This document shows positions 9,923-18,244 of a stretch of DNA of 64,000 bases, piece after piece. The position numbers and the translations under genes are program-made. The notes under the pieces were generated by a model. The model was not told the DNA's origin. It made no database searches and saw only the letters and a program-made list of their open reading frames with translations. Numbering within the stretch: the stretch's first letter is position 1; each line of letters opens with the position of its first letter. This stretch comes from CAVPFA01 sp963703655. Its GTDB lineage: Bacteria; Actinomycetota; Acidimicrobiia; Acidimicrobiales; Bog-793. The stretch lies in contig CAVPFA010000003.1 of the NCBI GenBank assembly GCA_963703655.1, positions 310,001 through 374,000 on the forward strand, written 5' to 3'.

Positions 9923-11132
9923 CGAGGCCTTCCAGCATGTGACCGAGTCGTGTGCGCTTGGTCCGCAGGTACTCGAGGTTCTCGGGATTCGCGTCGATCG
10001 ACAGGGGCACGCGCTCGACGATGTCGAGGCCGAAGCCTTCTAGGCCTCCGTACTTCGACGGGTTGTTCGTCATGAGGCGCATGTTGGAGACCCCGAGGTC
10101 GACCAGGATCTGTGCACCGATACCGTATTCGCGGCTGTCCACCGGCAGACCCAGCTCGAGGTTGGCGTCGACGGTGTCGTGCCCCTGCTCCTGCAGGTTG
10201 TAGGCGCGCAGCTTGTGCGCCAGCCCGATCCCGCGACCCTCGTGTCCGCGCAGATAAACGATGACTCCGGTGCCCTCCACGGCGATCAGCCGGAGCGCCT
10301 CGTTCAGCTGCGGTCCGCAGTCGCAGCGCAGCGAGCCGAAGACGTCGCCCGTCAGACATTCCGAGTGAACCCGGACAAGGACGTCGGACTCCGTGGTGAT
10401 ATCGCCCAACACCGCGGCCATGTGGTGCTCGCCGTCGATCACCGACTCGTAGACATAGCCGACGAAGTCCCCGTAGGGGTTCGGAATGCGTGCTGGTCCG
10501 GCGATCCGCCGCACCAGCTTCTCCTTGCGGCGACGATACCGAACTAGGTCCGCGATCGAGATCAGCTTCAACCCGTGCGCAAGCGCGAAGCGCTCGAGCT
10601 CGGGCAGGCGCGCCATGCGGGTCTTGTCCTCGGAGACCAGCTCGCACAGGACGCCAGCCGGATAGAGCCCGGCGGCGGAGACAAGGTCGATCGTGGCTTC
10701 GGTGTGGCCCGCCCGCTTCAGCACGCCGCCCGGGCGCGCCCGCAACGGGAAGATGTGGCCGGGCCGGCCGAGGTCGGCGGGACGGGTGTCGGGATCGATC
10801 AAGGCCCTGATCGTGGCCGCCCGGTCCTGGGCGGAGATGCCTGTCGTCGTCCCGTGGCGGAAGTCGACGCTGACCGTGAACGCGGTGCGCTGCGACTCGG
10901 TGTTGGTCGACACCATGAGAGGCAGCTGGAGCTCGTCGGCCCGCTCGCTGGTCAGCGGCGTGCAGATCACGCCCGAGGTGTGCGCGAGGAAAAAGGCGAT
11001 CTTCTCCTGGGTCGCGGCCTCGGCGGCCAGAACGAGGTCACCCTCGTTCTCCCTGTCCTCGTCGTCGACGACGATGACTATCTCGCCCCGCCCGATGGCA
11101 GCGATAGCGTCCTCGACGCGGGCCATCGGCAT
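9909..11132 (-). CDS. ribBA: bifunctional DHBP synthase / GTP cyclohydrolase II
   Basis: The 407-residue protein joins two riboflavin-pathway enzymes. Residues ~1-200 form the 3,4-dihydroxy-2-butanone-4-phosphate synthase, with DDEDRENEGD, the THTEA-type segment GHTEATIDL, and the SAAGLYPAGVLCE stretch. Residues ~205-407 form GTP cyclohydrolase II, with the zinc site ECLTGDVFGSLRCDCG (Cys-x10-Cys-x-Cys), GHEGRGIGL, and the TNNPSKY motif. The ATG at 11132 (MPMARVEDAI) is chosen because the domain begins there, although the frame stays open well upstream. It begins one base after the ribD stop codon and overlaps ribH at its end, so the three genes are almost certainly co-transcribed. Confidence 0.96.
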   Translation of the reverse strand: MPMARVEDAIAAIGRGEIVIVVDDEDRENEGDLVLAAEAATQEKIAFFLAHTSGVICTPLTSERADELQLPLMVSTNTESQRTAFTVSVDFRHGTTTGISAQDRAATIRALIDPDTRPADLGRPGHIFPLRARPGGVLKRAGHTEATIDLVSAAGLYPAGVLCELVSEDKTRMARLPELERFALAHGLKLISIADLVRYRRRKEKLVRRIAGPARIPNPYGDFVGYVYESVIDGEHHMAAVLGDITTESDVLVRVHSECLTGDVFGSLRCDCGPQLNEALRLIAVEGTGVIVYLRGHEGRGIGLAHKLRAYNLQEQGHDTVDANLELGLPVDSREYGIGAQILVDLGVSNMRLMTNNPSKYGGLEGFGLDIVERVPLSIDANPENLEYLRTKRTRLGHMLEGLDDVL

Positions 11133-11133
11133 C

Positions 11134-12246
11134 TCAGACCGACCCTTCGGCACCCTCGGCGGGCCTGCCTGACCCGGGCGTCGCACCTGGTCCGGCAGTC
11201 CCGCCTTGCGATGAAGGCGCTCCGGCTGGCCCCTCGAGCTCGATCCGCAGGTCGTCGCCCAGCCGGCTGACCGACACCAGGCGCCCTCTCCAGAGCTCTG
11301 CCATGGTGGGCGCTCCCGGTCCCGAGAACATCGGGACGCCGTCGTCACCACCGAACATCGCCGGTGCCACGTAGAGCACGTACCGATCGACGACGCCGGC
11401 GTGGTGGAACGCATGGGCCACCCGCGCACCGCCCTCCACGAGCACCTGGAGCACGCCCTTGGCGCCGAGCTCCTCGAGCACAGCTGACGGCGACCCGGAC
11501 ATCTCGAGGGCCGGCCGGACGCGGGCGCGTTCGGGAGCGGTCCCAAGCACCACCCGCATCGGCTGGTGCTCGGGAACAGGATCGGCGCGTGCCGTCAGCT
11601 CAGGGTCGTCGTTACGGACTGTGCCCGCTCCCACGAGGACGGCGTCCGACACGGCTCGAAGCCGATGGGCATCGGCGCGCGCCGCGTCGCCGGTGAGCCA
11701 CTTCGAACTGCGGTCCGGGGCGGCGATCCGCCCGTCGAGGCTGGTCGCCAGCTTGAGCACGACCCAGGGCAGGCCCGTGCGGCGGTGCTTCAGGTACGGC
11801 GCCAAGAGCTCCTCGACTTCGCCGGCGGCCACGCCAACGTCCACCCGCACGCCCCGCCGGCGCAGCTCGGCCACCCCGCGGCCAGAGACCTGCGGGTCGG
11901 GGTCGATGACCCCCACCACGACGCGTGCCACACCGGCGTCGACGACGGCAGACGTACACGCCCCGGTGCGTCCCTGGTGTGCGCAGGGTTCGAGCGTCGT
12001 GTACAACGTGGCTCCCCGGGAGCGCTCACCGGCTGCACGGAGCGCGACGACTTCGGCGTGAGGGCCCCCGGGCGGGGCCGTGGCGCCTTCGAAGCTGTCG
12101 GGGCCGGCCACCACCACGCACCCCACCCACGGGTTGGGTGAGGTCTCGGCGCGGACGGCCGCCGAGACAGCGAGTGCTCGGCGCATGGCGGCAAGGTCCT
12201 CGCTCCCTTCGCCCGAGCCGGGCACGTCGTCCCAGACCTGATTCAT
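11134..12246 (-). CDS. ribD: bifunctional pyrimidine deaminase / reductase
   Basis: The 370-residue enzyme performs the deamination and ribosyl reduction steps of riboflavin synthesis. The N-terminal zinc deaminase shows PNPWVGCVVV, GGPHAEVVAL and TLEPCAHQGRTGAC, giving the His-Ala-Glu and the two Cys ligands. The C-terminal reductase begins at LKLATSLDGRIA and includes VGAGTVRNDDPELTAR and LVEGGARVAHAFHHA. The ATG at 12246 gives the usual family length. The open frame upstream is only the repeat region. It is the first gene of the rib group. Riboflavin synthase (ribE) is absent here. I looked for an FMN riboswitch in the upstream 190 bp and did not recognise one. Confidence 0.95.
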   Translation of the reverse strand: MNQVWDDVPGSGEGSEDLAAMRRALAVSAAVRAETSPNPWVGCVVVAGPDSFEGATAPPGGPHAEVVALRAAGERSRGATLYTTLEPCAHQGRTGACTSAVVDAGVARVVVGVIDPDPQVSGRGVAELRRRGVRVDVGVAAGEVEELLAPYLKHRRTGLPWVVLKLATSLDGRIAAPDRSSKWLTGDAARADAHRLRAVSDAVLVGAGTVRNDDPELTARADPVPEHQPMRVVLGTAPERARVRPALEMSGSPSAVLEELGAKGVLQVLVEGGARVAHAFHHAGVVDRYVLYVAPAMFGGDDGVPMFSGPGAPTMAELWRGRLVSVSRLGDDLRIELEGPAGAPSSQGGTAGPGATPGSGRPAEGAEGSV

Positions 12247-12297
12247 GAGAGTCCAGAGTCTACCGGCGCTTGGCGAGCGGCTGGATCGGTCAGGAGC

Positions 12298-12426
12298 AGC
12301 CGGTCGCGGCAGCTGAGGCGGCCGGTCGTGGCGGCGGAGGCGGCCGGTCGCGGCAGCGGAGGCGACCGGTCGCGGTAGCCGAGGGGGCGGGTCGTGGCAG
12401 CTGAGGCGGCCGGTCGCGGCACCTGG
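12298..12426. repeat. 22-bp GC-rich tandem repeat, about six copies
   Basis: About six imperfect copies of a 22-23 bp unit resembling GCCGGTCGYGGCAGCKGAGGCG lie head to tail between the divergent ribD and VOC genes. Copies differ by a few substitutions and small length changes. There are no unique spacers, so this is not a CRISPR array. It occupies the region where both promoters should lie. Confidence 0.8.
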
Positions 12427-12438
12427 GATGATGACCCC

Positions 12439-12789
12439 ATGCGTCCACTCGGCATCCACCACGTCGCAATAACCGTGACCGACCTCCAAGAAGCGCTCGC
12501 GTTCTACGAGGGAGCTCTCGGCTTCACCCGGCGCGACGACCGGCCCGGTCTGTCGGTGCGGGGCGCCTGGCTCGAGGCCGGGCTCGGACAGCTTCACCTG
12601 ATTCACGCGAAAGCGCCTACGGCCGCCGGGCAGCATTTCGCCGTGCTCGTCGACGACCTCGACGCCAGCGTTGCAGAGCTACGGGAAAGGGGCCTTACCG
12701 TGAGCGATCCTGCTGCGGTAGGCCGAAGCCGCCAGTCGTTCGTGAGCGATCCCTCGGGCAACCTCGTGGAATTGCACGAGGCCGGCTGA
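12439..12789 (+). CDS. VOC (glyoxalase/bleomycin-resistance/dioxygenase) family protein
   Basis: This is a single vicinal-oxygen-chelate protein of 116 residues with two beta-alpha-beta-beta-beta modules. The opening GIHHVAITVTDLQEALAFYEGALGFT carries the first metal-ligand His. A further His lies in GQLHLIHA, and the closing SDPSGNLVELHEAG carries the terminal Glu. The ATG at 12439 is chosen because the fold starts immediately after it. The frame upstream is only the tandem repeat. This profile fits lactoylglutathione lyase or methylmalonyl-CoA epimerase relatives, but the substrate cannot be set from sequence. Confidence 0.88.
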   Translation: MRPLGIHHVAITVTDLQEALAFYEGALGFTRRDDRPGLSVRGAWLEAGLGQLHLIHAKAPTAAGQHFAVLVDDLDASVAELRERGLTVSDPAAVGRSRQSFVSDPSGNLVELHEAG

Positions 12790-12827
12790 GCGCAGCCGAG
12801 CCGAGTCGGGGCCCTGCGGAAGGACGC

Positions 12828-14369
12828 CTAGTCCTTCGGGGGAGCGACGGCCGGCCGCGGCGGAGGGGCGAGGCCAGGCCTCGCAACCCCGTCGCCGTCC
12901 GCTCCGGTCTCGGCCACCTCCGGGGCGACGGCCCGCGGGCCAGCGCGTGTCGCCGGGACGAGGAGCGCCGCCGCGGCCGCGCCGAGCGCGATCACCGAGC
13001 TGATCCGGAACGCCAGGGTGTAGCCGTCGGTCAGGGCGACATGTTGGCTCACCGCCCCAGCGACGGCGTGGGTCCTCGCGCTCGCCACCGTTGCGAGCGC
13101 CGCCAGGCCGACGGCACCGCCGATCTGGCGGGACGTGTTCACAAGCCCGGACGCGAGACCGGCCTCGTGCGCGGGGACGCCCGCCGTTGCGCTATATGCC
13201 AAAGGAGTGAAGGCAATCCCGAGCCCGAAGGTGATGAGAACGCTCGGCAGGAAGAAACCCGACCAGTAGCCGGTGGCCACTCCCAACCCCGAGAAGAGGA
13301 AGAGACCAACCGCCGACAGGGCGCATGCCACGACGATCAAAGGCCGCGCCCCGACGCGCAGCACGACGCGTGACGAGATCTGCGCGCCGACGATTATCGC
13401 CACGGTCTGAGGCAGGAAGGCGAAGCCGGTCCGGAGCGGCGAGTATCCGCGAACCTCCTGCAGGTACAGCGAGACGAAGAACCACATCGCGAACAGGGCG
13501 GCTGTCAGCAGGAACATCACGAGGTTGGCCGTCCAGATGGATCGCCGTTCGAACAACGCCAACGGCATGAGCGGCGACCTGGCCACGCGCCCCTCGTGGA
13601 GCAGGAACCAGGCGATCAGGCCGGCGCTGAGCCCGAGCGCAACGACCGTCTGCCACGAGCCCCAGCCCACGCTCGTCGTTCGGACGACACCGAAGACGAG
13701 CGCTGTCAGGCCGGCGGTCACGAGAACCGCGCCGGCGACGTCGAGCGGCTGTCGCTCGCGGCGAGCCCGGCTTTCCTGCAGGAACATCCCGGCGAAGACG
13801 AAGGTCACGATCCCGATGGGCACGTTGATGAACAGGATCCAGCGCCAGGACAGCTCCTCGGTCAGGACGCCGCCCAAGAGGACGCCCGACGCACCGCCGG
13901 CTCCAGCCACGGCGCTCCAGATGCCCATCGCCTTGGCGCGCGCCTTGGGCTCGCGAAACGTCGTCGTCAGGATGGTCAAGGTCGTCGGCGAAAGGATCGC
14001 CCCGCCGAGACCTTGAACGGCCCGGGCACCGATCAGCATGGCCTGGTTCTGCGCAAAGCCTCCGAGCAGGCTGGCGAGGGTGAAGACCGTCAGTCCGACG
14101 AGGAAGATGCGCCGCCTCCCGAAGATGTCGGCGAATCGTCCGCCGAGCAGTAGGAACCCTGCGAACGTCAGCGTGTAGGCGTTCACCACCCACTGGAGCT
14201 CAGCCTGCGAGAAACCAAGACTGTGCTTGATTGACGGAAGCGCCACGTTCACGATCGAGACGTCGAGCACCACCATGAACTGGGCGACGCAGGCCAGCGT
14301 GAGGACCAGCCAGTCCGGGGTACGGCGAGGCGTGGTCGTAGTCGAGGCCGAGCGCACGTTCTCCCTCAC
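12828..14369 (-). CDS. MFS drug:H+ antiporter, DHA2 (EmrB/QacA) type
   Basis: The 513-residue membrane exporter has about 14 hydrophobic segments. The DHA2 motifs are clear: LDVSIVNVALPSI in the first helix, GGRFADIFGRRRIFLVG (motif A) in the 2-3 loop, ARAVQGLGGAILSPTTL (motif B), and GVLLGGVLTEELSWRWIFxINVPIG-type motif C. The C-terminus is a Pro/Ala-rich cytoplasmic tail. The GTG start at 14369 overlaps the stop codon of the upstream threonine-aldolase-like gene (GTGA), so the two are probably translated together. An alternative GTG lies 12 bases further in. The exported compound is unknown, and the coupling hints at an amino-acid-like substrate (inference). Confidence 0.93.
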   Translation of the reverse strand: MRENVRSASTTTTPRRTPDWLVLTLACVAQFMVVLDVSIVNVALPSIKHSLGFSQAELQWVVNAYTLTFAGFLLLGGRFADIFGRRRIFLVGLTVFTLASLLGGFAQNQAMLIGARAVQGLGGAILSPTTLTILTTTFREPKARAKAMGIWSAVAGAGGASGVLLGGVLTEELSWRWILFINVPIGIVTFVFAGMFLQESRARRERQPLDVAGAVLVTAGLTALVFGVVRTTSVGWGSWQTVVALGLSAGLIAWFLLHEGRVARSPLMPLALFERRSIWTANLVMFLLTAALFAMWFFVSLYLQEVRGYSPLRTGFAFLPQTVAIIVGAQISSRVVLRVGARPLIVVACALSAVGLFLFSGLGVATGYWSGFFLPSVLITFGLGIAFTPLAYSATAGVPAHEAGLASGLVNTSRQIGGAVGLAALATVASARTHAVAGAVSQHVALTDGYTLAFRISSVIALGAAAAALLVPATRAGPRAVAPEVAETGADGDGVARPGLAPPPRPAVAPPKD

Positions 14370-15565
14370 GAGCGGGTGGTGCGCGCAGCTGCTCGCTTCG
14401 CGGGAGGCTTGGCCGTCGCCGGCGCGGCACCGACCAGCCGTTCGAGGAGCCCACGGACCTCGCTCGGGCTGAGCTGGAGCGTGGCGTCGCCGACTTCGAG
14501 CTCGAATCGCTGCAACCTTGGGCCTTCGGAGAAGAAGGGTCTCGAGAAGGTCCAGATCTTGTCCGACTTCGCGATCTCGATCGCGCGTGTGCGCGCCTCG
14601 TCGAGGCCGACCGACATGCGAAGGTGCATCATCGGGCTCTGGACCGGGTCGGGGAGCACCTCGACGCCGGGAAGGTCGCCAACCGCACGGGCGATCGCAA
14701 CCGCGTGCTTGTAGTACTTCGGCATCAGCGGCAGTCGCGACCGGAGCACCGTCAGGGCGGAGGCTGCATACGGCCAAAGCATGAAGCACCGGCCGCCGTG
14801 GCGGGTTCGCCAGACGGAGAGCTCCCCGATCACGTCCGCGTCCCCGGCGACGCAACATCCGGAAATGCCGCCCAAGCCCTTGTAGAACGAGACGTAGATG
14901 GTGTCGAAGAGCCCGGCGATGTCCGACAGAGACTTGCGACTGGACTTGTCGTAAAAGGGCGCCGCCTCCCAAACGCGCGCCCCGTCGAGGTGGACAGCTG
15001 CACCGCGCTCGCGGGCCCACGTCACTTGGGCAACGAGCTCGTCCCAGGTGGGGAGCGTGCCGCCGAGCTCTCGCTGCGGGAGCTCGAGGACCAGCGCGGC
15101 AACCGGCTCGCGGACTTGACCGAGACTGGCCGACGAGAGGGGCTCGTGGCGCGGCCCCACGGGCACCCCGAAAAGGGCGTGCAGGCGCTGGTAGCCGCGC
15201 TCCTCGTTCGTCTCCAGGTGGCATGCCGGGTGGAAGGCGATGCTGCGGCACCCTCTGCGGTCCGCGTGCACGCGCAGAGTCGCCTGTTGGGCCATGGTCC
15301 CGGTCGGCAGGAACAACGCCGCCTGCTTGCCGAGTAGCGATGCCACCTCCGCCTCGAGATCGGCGACGACTCCACCGATGCCGTAGTAGTCGGGCTTGGT
15401 GTCGGGTGGGACCGTGGCGAGCAGAGCGGCCACCCGGCGAGGCCCGTCGCCGGCCAGGAAACGAGTGCAGGACTCGGCGAGCACCTCTAGCTCGGTGTCA
15501 CGGGAAAAGGCAGGGCGAGTCCTCGGCGTCGCAGTTCGACGCCTGTTCGCCGCGGAGCTCGCCAC
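14366..15565 (-). CDS. threonine aldolase / beta-eliminating lyase family PLP enzyme
   Basis: This is a PLP-dependent fold-type I enzyme of 399 residues. Family segments are YYGIGGVVADLEAEVASLLGK near residue 60, FLPTGTMAQQ, the cofactor-contacting VHLDGARVWEA near 190, and the Schiff-base lysine in YVSFYKGLGGISG near 225. It most resembles low-specificity threonine aldolases and aromatic-amino-acid beta-eliminating lyases. It is about 40 residues longer than typical ones, mainly from a Lys/Ala/Arg tail. The GTG start is the first in-frame start that retains the N-terminal helix. It is coupled by GTGA overlap to the MFS exporter downstream. Confidence 0.88.
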   Translation of the reverse strand: MASSAANRRRTATPRTRPAFSRDTELEVLAESCTRFLAGDGPRRVAALLATVPPDTKPDYYGIGGVVADLEAEVASLLGKQAALFLPTGTMAQQATLRVHADRRGCRSIAFHPACHLETNEERGYQRLHALFGVPVGPRHEPLSSASLGQVREPVAALVLELPQRELGGTLPTWDELVAQVTWARERGAAVHLDGARVWEAAPFYDKSSRKSLSDIAGLFDTIYVSFYKGLGGISGCCVAGDADVIGELSVWRTRHGGRCFMLWPYAASALTVLRSRLPLMPKYYKHAVAIARAVGDLPGVEVLPDPVQSPMMHLRMSVGLDEARTRAIEIAKSDKIWTFSRPFFSEGPRLQRFELEVGDATLQLSPSEVRGLLERLVGAAPATAKPPAKRAAARTTRS

Positions 15566-15670
15566 GGCGCAACCCTACGGGGAGCTCCCGGCTGGCGTCT
15601 ACCGCCGTTGGAGGCGACTGACCGCTGGCGGTTCGGCCTGCTCTCGGCAAGCCCAGTAGGTTCGGCCAAC

Positions 15671-16787
15671 GTGCTTCCCTTGCCGACCCTGCTCTCCCAG
15701 GTGCTGGTTGCCTTCACGATCGAGTTCGACAACGAGTCCGAGCATCGGATCAGGCACCGTACGACGAACGCGGCCAATGCCCGACGCCCGAGGTGCTCCC
15801 TGGCTCGTGTCGCAGGTCATGTGGTCGAACGTCATGCAGTACGTCGACGAGGAAGGCATCCGTGTCCACGAGCTGCATGCTCGGGCCCGCACGACGAGGG
15901 ACTCGCTCGCCGGCCTGCAGCGGTGGGGATACGTCACCGTCAGGCCGGATCAAGCGGACGCTCGAGCTGAACCACCGGGCGTCGACCTGGTGGTGCGCCC
16001 GACCGCCGCGGGCCGGAGGGCTCAGGAGCTTTGGCGACCGCTGGCGGGGTTGATCGAACGGCGTTGGCAGGCACGCTTCGGCGCCGACGACGTCAACCGA
16101 CTCAGGGAGGCGCTGCAGACGGTGGTCGGCCAGTTCGACGTCGCGCTGACCGCAGTACCTCCCGGTGGTGTACCCGACTCAGAACGGGAAGGCCGAAATC
16201 CCCGAACCGAAGGGACCGATGTCAGCCACCGCCTGCGCCGCACACCCCACTCCTCGCCTTGATCTGTCCGCGCTCGTCGCCCAGGTTCTCCTCTGTTTCA
16301 CGATCGACTTCGAGGCGGAGTCGAAGATCTCGCTCCCGATCAGCGCCAACGCGCTGCAGGTCGCGAACGGGACGGGAGTCCGGGTTCGGGACCTGCCGCG
16401 CCTGACCGGGGTCTCGAAGCAGGCGAACATCATGTCGATCGGGTTCTTGGAGAGACACGGCTGCGTCGTGATCGAACCAGATCCGTCCGCCAGCCGGGGC
16501 AAGCTGGTTCGTCTCACGCCGAAGGGTCAGAAGGCGCAGGTCAAGTACCGCCGGATCCTCGCCGTCACCGAGGACCGCTGGACGGAGCGGTTCGGCGAAG
16601 TCGCCATCGGCGACCTCCGAGAGTCCCTAGAGCGCCTGGTAGGTGACGAGCCCGACGGCCAGAAGTCCCTTCTGTTGCAGGGTTTGAGCCCTACCCCGAC
16701 GGGTGGCGGGCATCGGTCCGCAGGCCCAACACGCTCCCGCACTACCCGATGGTCCTTCACCGCGGCGGATATCCAGATGGCAGCTGA
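15671..16787 (+). CDS. double winged-helix (MarR-like) transcriptional regulator (three frame breaks)
   Basis: The reconstructed ~370-residue protein has two related winged-helix halves. The first runs from LPLPTLLSQVLVAFTIEFD through WLVSQVMWSNVMQYV and LQRWGYVTV. The second runs from LDLSALVAQVLLCFTIDFE through RVRDLPRLTGVSKQAN and FLERHGCVVIEPDP, ending LPHYPMVLHRGGYPDGS. The frame steps near 15770 and 16157 act as one surplus base each, and the one near 16690 as one missing C in a C run. With those removed it is one continuous fused regulator. The GTG at 15671 is my preferred start. It lies just upstream of, and co-oriented with, the DyP-mft operon, which it may control. Confidence 0.75.
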
Positions 16788-16913
16788 CCTGCCGCACGGT
16801 GCTGGAAAGGGCGCGCCGGATCTGGCTCGAGAGCCGATCGATCCGGCCGCATACCTCACGGTGTACGGCTCACGGTGATGTGGCACAGTGACTCCACGAC
16901 GACAGGAGGACCG

Positions 16914-17948
16914 ATGGGCAGGCAGCTCGCGTCTCAGCCGATTTTGACGCCGCTGACCGAGGAGGCGATCTTCCTTGTCATCACGGTCGACCCCGGATCC
17001 GGTGCCGAGGAGAACGCCCGTGACCTGCTGGCAGATGTAGCCGCCCTGACCCGATCGGTGGGATTCCGGATCCCCGAGGGTGCGCTCACCTGTGTGGTCG
17101 GCATCGGCTCGGCATTGTGGAGTCGGCTGTTCGACGGCCCCCGCCCGGCAGGGCTGCACGAGTTCCGTGAGATCGTCGGCGCGCGCCACACCGCGGTCTC
17201 GACACCCAGCGACCTGCTGTTCCACATTCGCGCCGGCCGAATGGACCTTTGTTTCGAGCTCGCCACACAGCTCACGAACCGCCTCGCCGGAGGAGCAGTC
17301 GTCGTCGACGAGGTGCATGGCTTTCGGTATTTCGACGAGCGCGACCTGTTGGGCTTCGTCGACGGCACGGAGGACCCGACTGGCGAGGGGGCGGTTGCTG
17401 CGGCCATCATCGGCGAGCAGGAGCCGGAGTTCACCGGCGGCAGCTACGTCATCGTGCAGAAGTATCTGCACGACCTCGAAGCCTGGAACGCTCTGTCGGT
17501 CGAGGAGCAGGAGGGGGCGGTCGGCCGCACCAAGCTCAGCGACATCGAGCTGCCAGACGACGTGAAGCCCGCCAACTCGCACGTAGCACTGAACACGATC
17601 GTCGACGAGAACGGTGAGGAACGCCAGATCATGCGTTACAACATGCCGTTCGGCGCGGTGGGCACGGGGGAATTCGGTACCTACTTCATCGGCTACGCGA
17701 GCAGCCCGGATGTCACCGAGCAGATGCTGACGAACATGTTCATCGGCAAACCACCGGGCAACCACGACCGGCTGCTCGACTTCTCGAGAGCGGTGACCGG
17801 CGGCCTCTTCTTCGTGCCCACCGCCGGCTTCCTCGAAGACCCGCCCGGCCCTCCAGGTCCTCTGCAGTCCGTCCTCGTCACGCAGACGACTCCTGGCCCG
17901 ACGGACCAGTCCCTCGGCATCGGCGACCTTAAGAGCCCGACACGGTGA
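16914..17948 (+). CDS. DyP-type heme peroxidase
   Basis: The 344-residue protein is a dye-decolorizing-type peroxidase, a heme enzyme using hydrogen peroxide. The defining GxxDG motif is GFVDGTEDP near residue 145, carrying the catalytic Asp. A ferredoxin-like repeat, the conserved GGSYVIVQKYLHDL strand, and the heme-side segment PANSHVALN are also present. No signal peptide or Tat motif is seen, so it is cytoplasmic. AGGAGGA lies directly before the ATG at 16914. It is the first gene of a tight operon: its stop overlaps the mftB start as GTGA. A DyP in front of mycofactocin maturation genes is not an arrangement I recognise, and it may act on the cofactor or on mft-linked substrates (inference). 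Confidence 0.93.
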   Translation: MGRQLASQPILTPLTEEAIFLVITVDPGSGAEENARDLLADVAALTRSVGFRIPEGALTCVVGIGSALWSRLFDGPRPAGLHEFREIVGARHTAVSTPSDLLFHIRAGRMDLCFELATQLTNRLAGGAVVVDEVHGFRYFDERDLLGFVDGTEDPTGEGAVAAAIIGEQEPEFTGGSYVIVQKYLHDLEAWNALSVEEQEGAVGRTKLSDIELPDDVKPANSHVALNTIVDENGEERQIMRYNMPFGAVGTGEFGTYFIGYASSPDVTEQMLTNMFIGKPPGNHDRLLDFSRAVTGGLFFVPTAGFLEDPPGPPGPLQSVLVTQTTPGPTDQSLGIGDLKSPTR

Positions 17949-18244
17949 TTCAAGGCGGGCGCGTCGAGCCGCCATTCGACCTCGACGCCAGGTGGCAGCT
18001 GCATCCGCAAGTATCCATCCGCCCAGAGCGCTTCGGTGGCCTGCTGTATCACTTCGGCACCCGCCGGCTGTCGTTCCTCAAGAGTCCGAAGCTGGTATCT
18101 GTGGTGACCGACCTTGCGAGCGCGGACAGCGCCCGTAGTGCGTGCGTCGCGGCGGGAGTGGTCCCCGCCGAGATGTCGAGCTACCGCAACGCTCTGGCCA
18201 AGCTCGCGGCGTCGCAGATGATCTGCGCGAGGACCGGCCAATGA
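17945..18244 (+). CDS. mftB: mycofactocin precursor-binding chaperone MftB
   Basis: This is a PqqD-like RRE protein of 99 residues that in other actinobacteria presents the MftA peptide to the radical SAM enzyme MftC. The diagnostic stretch is RPERFGGLLYHFGTRRLSFL. The GTG start overlaps the DyP stop codon, and the stop overlaps the mftC ATG (ATGA), so the protein should be made in step with both. The C-terminal part is helical, as expected. Confidence 0.92.
   Translation: MIQGGRVEPPFDLDARWQLHPQVSIRPERFGGLLYHFGTRRLSFLKSPKLVSVVTDLASADSARSACVAAGVVPAEMSSYRNALAKLAASQMICARTGQ

Noticed and set aside
12298..12426. CRISPR array
   Set aside because: The copies are directly head to tail with no unique spacers and no cas genes near.
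12247..12438. FMN riboswitch before ribD
   Set aside because: The conserved FMN-aptamer pieces are not visible, and the space is filled by the tandem repeat.
16788..16913. Short ORF for the MftA precursor
   Set aside because: No reading in this gap ends in the Cys-Gly-Val-Tyr tail that MftC acts on.
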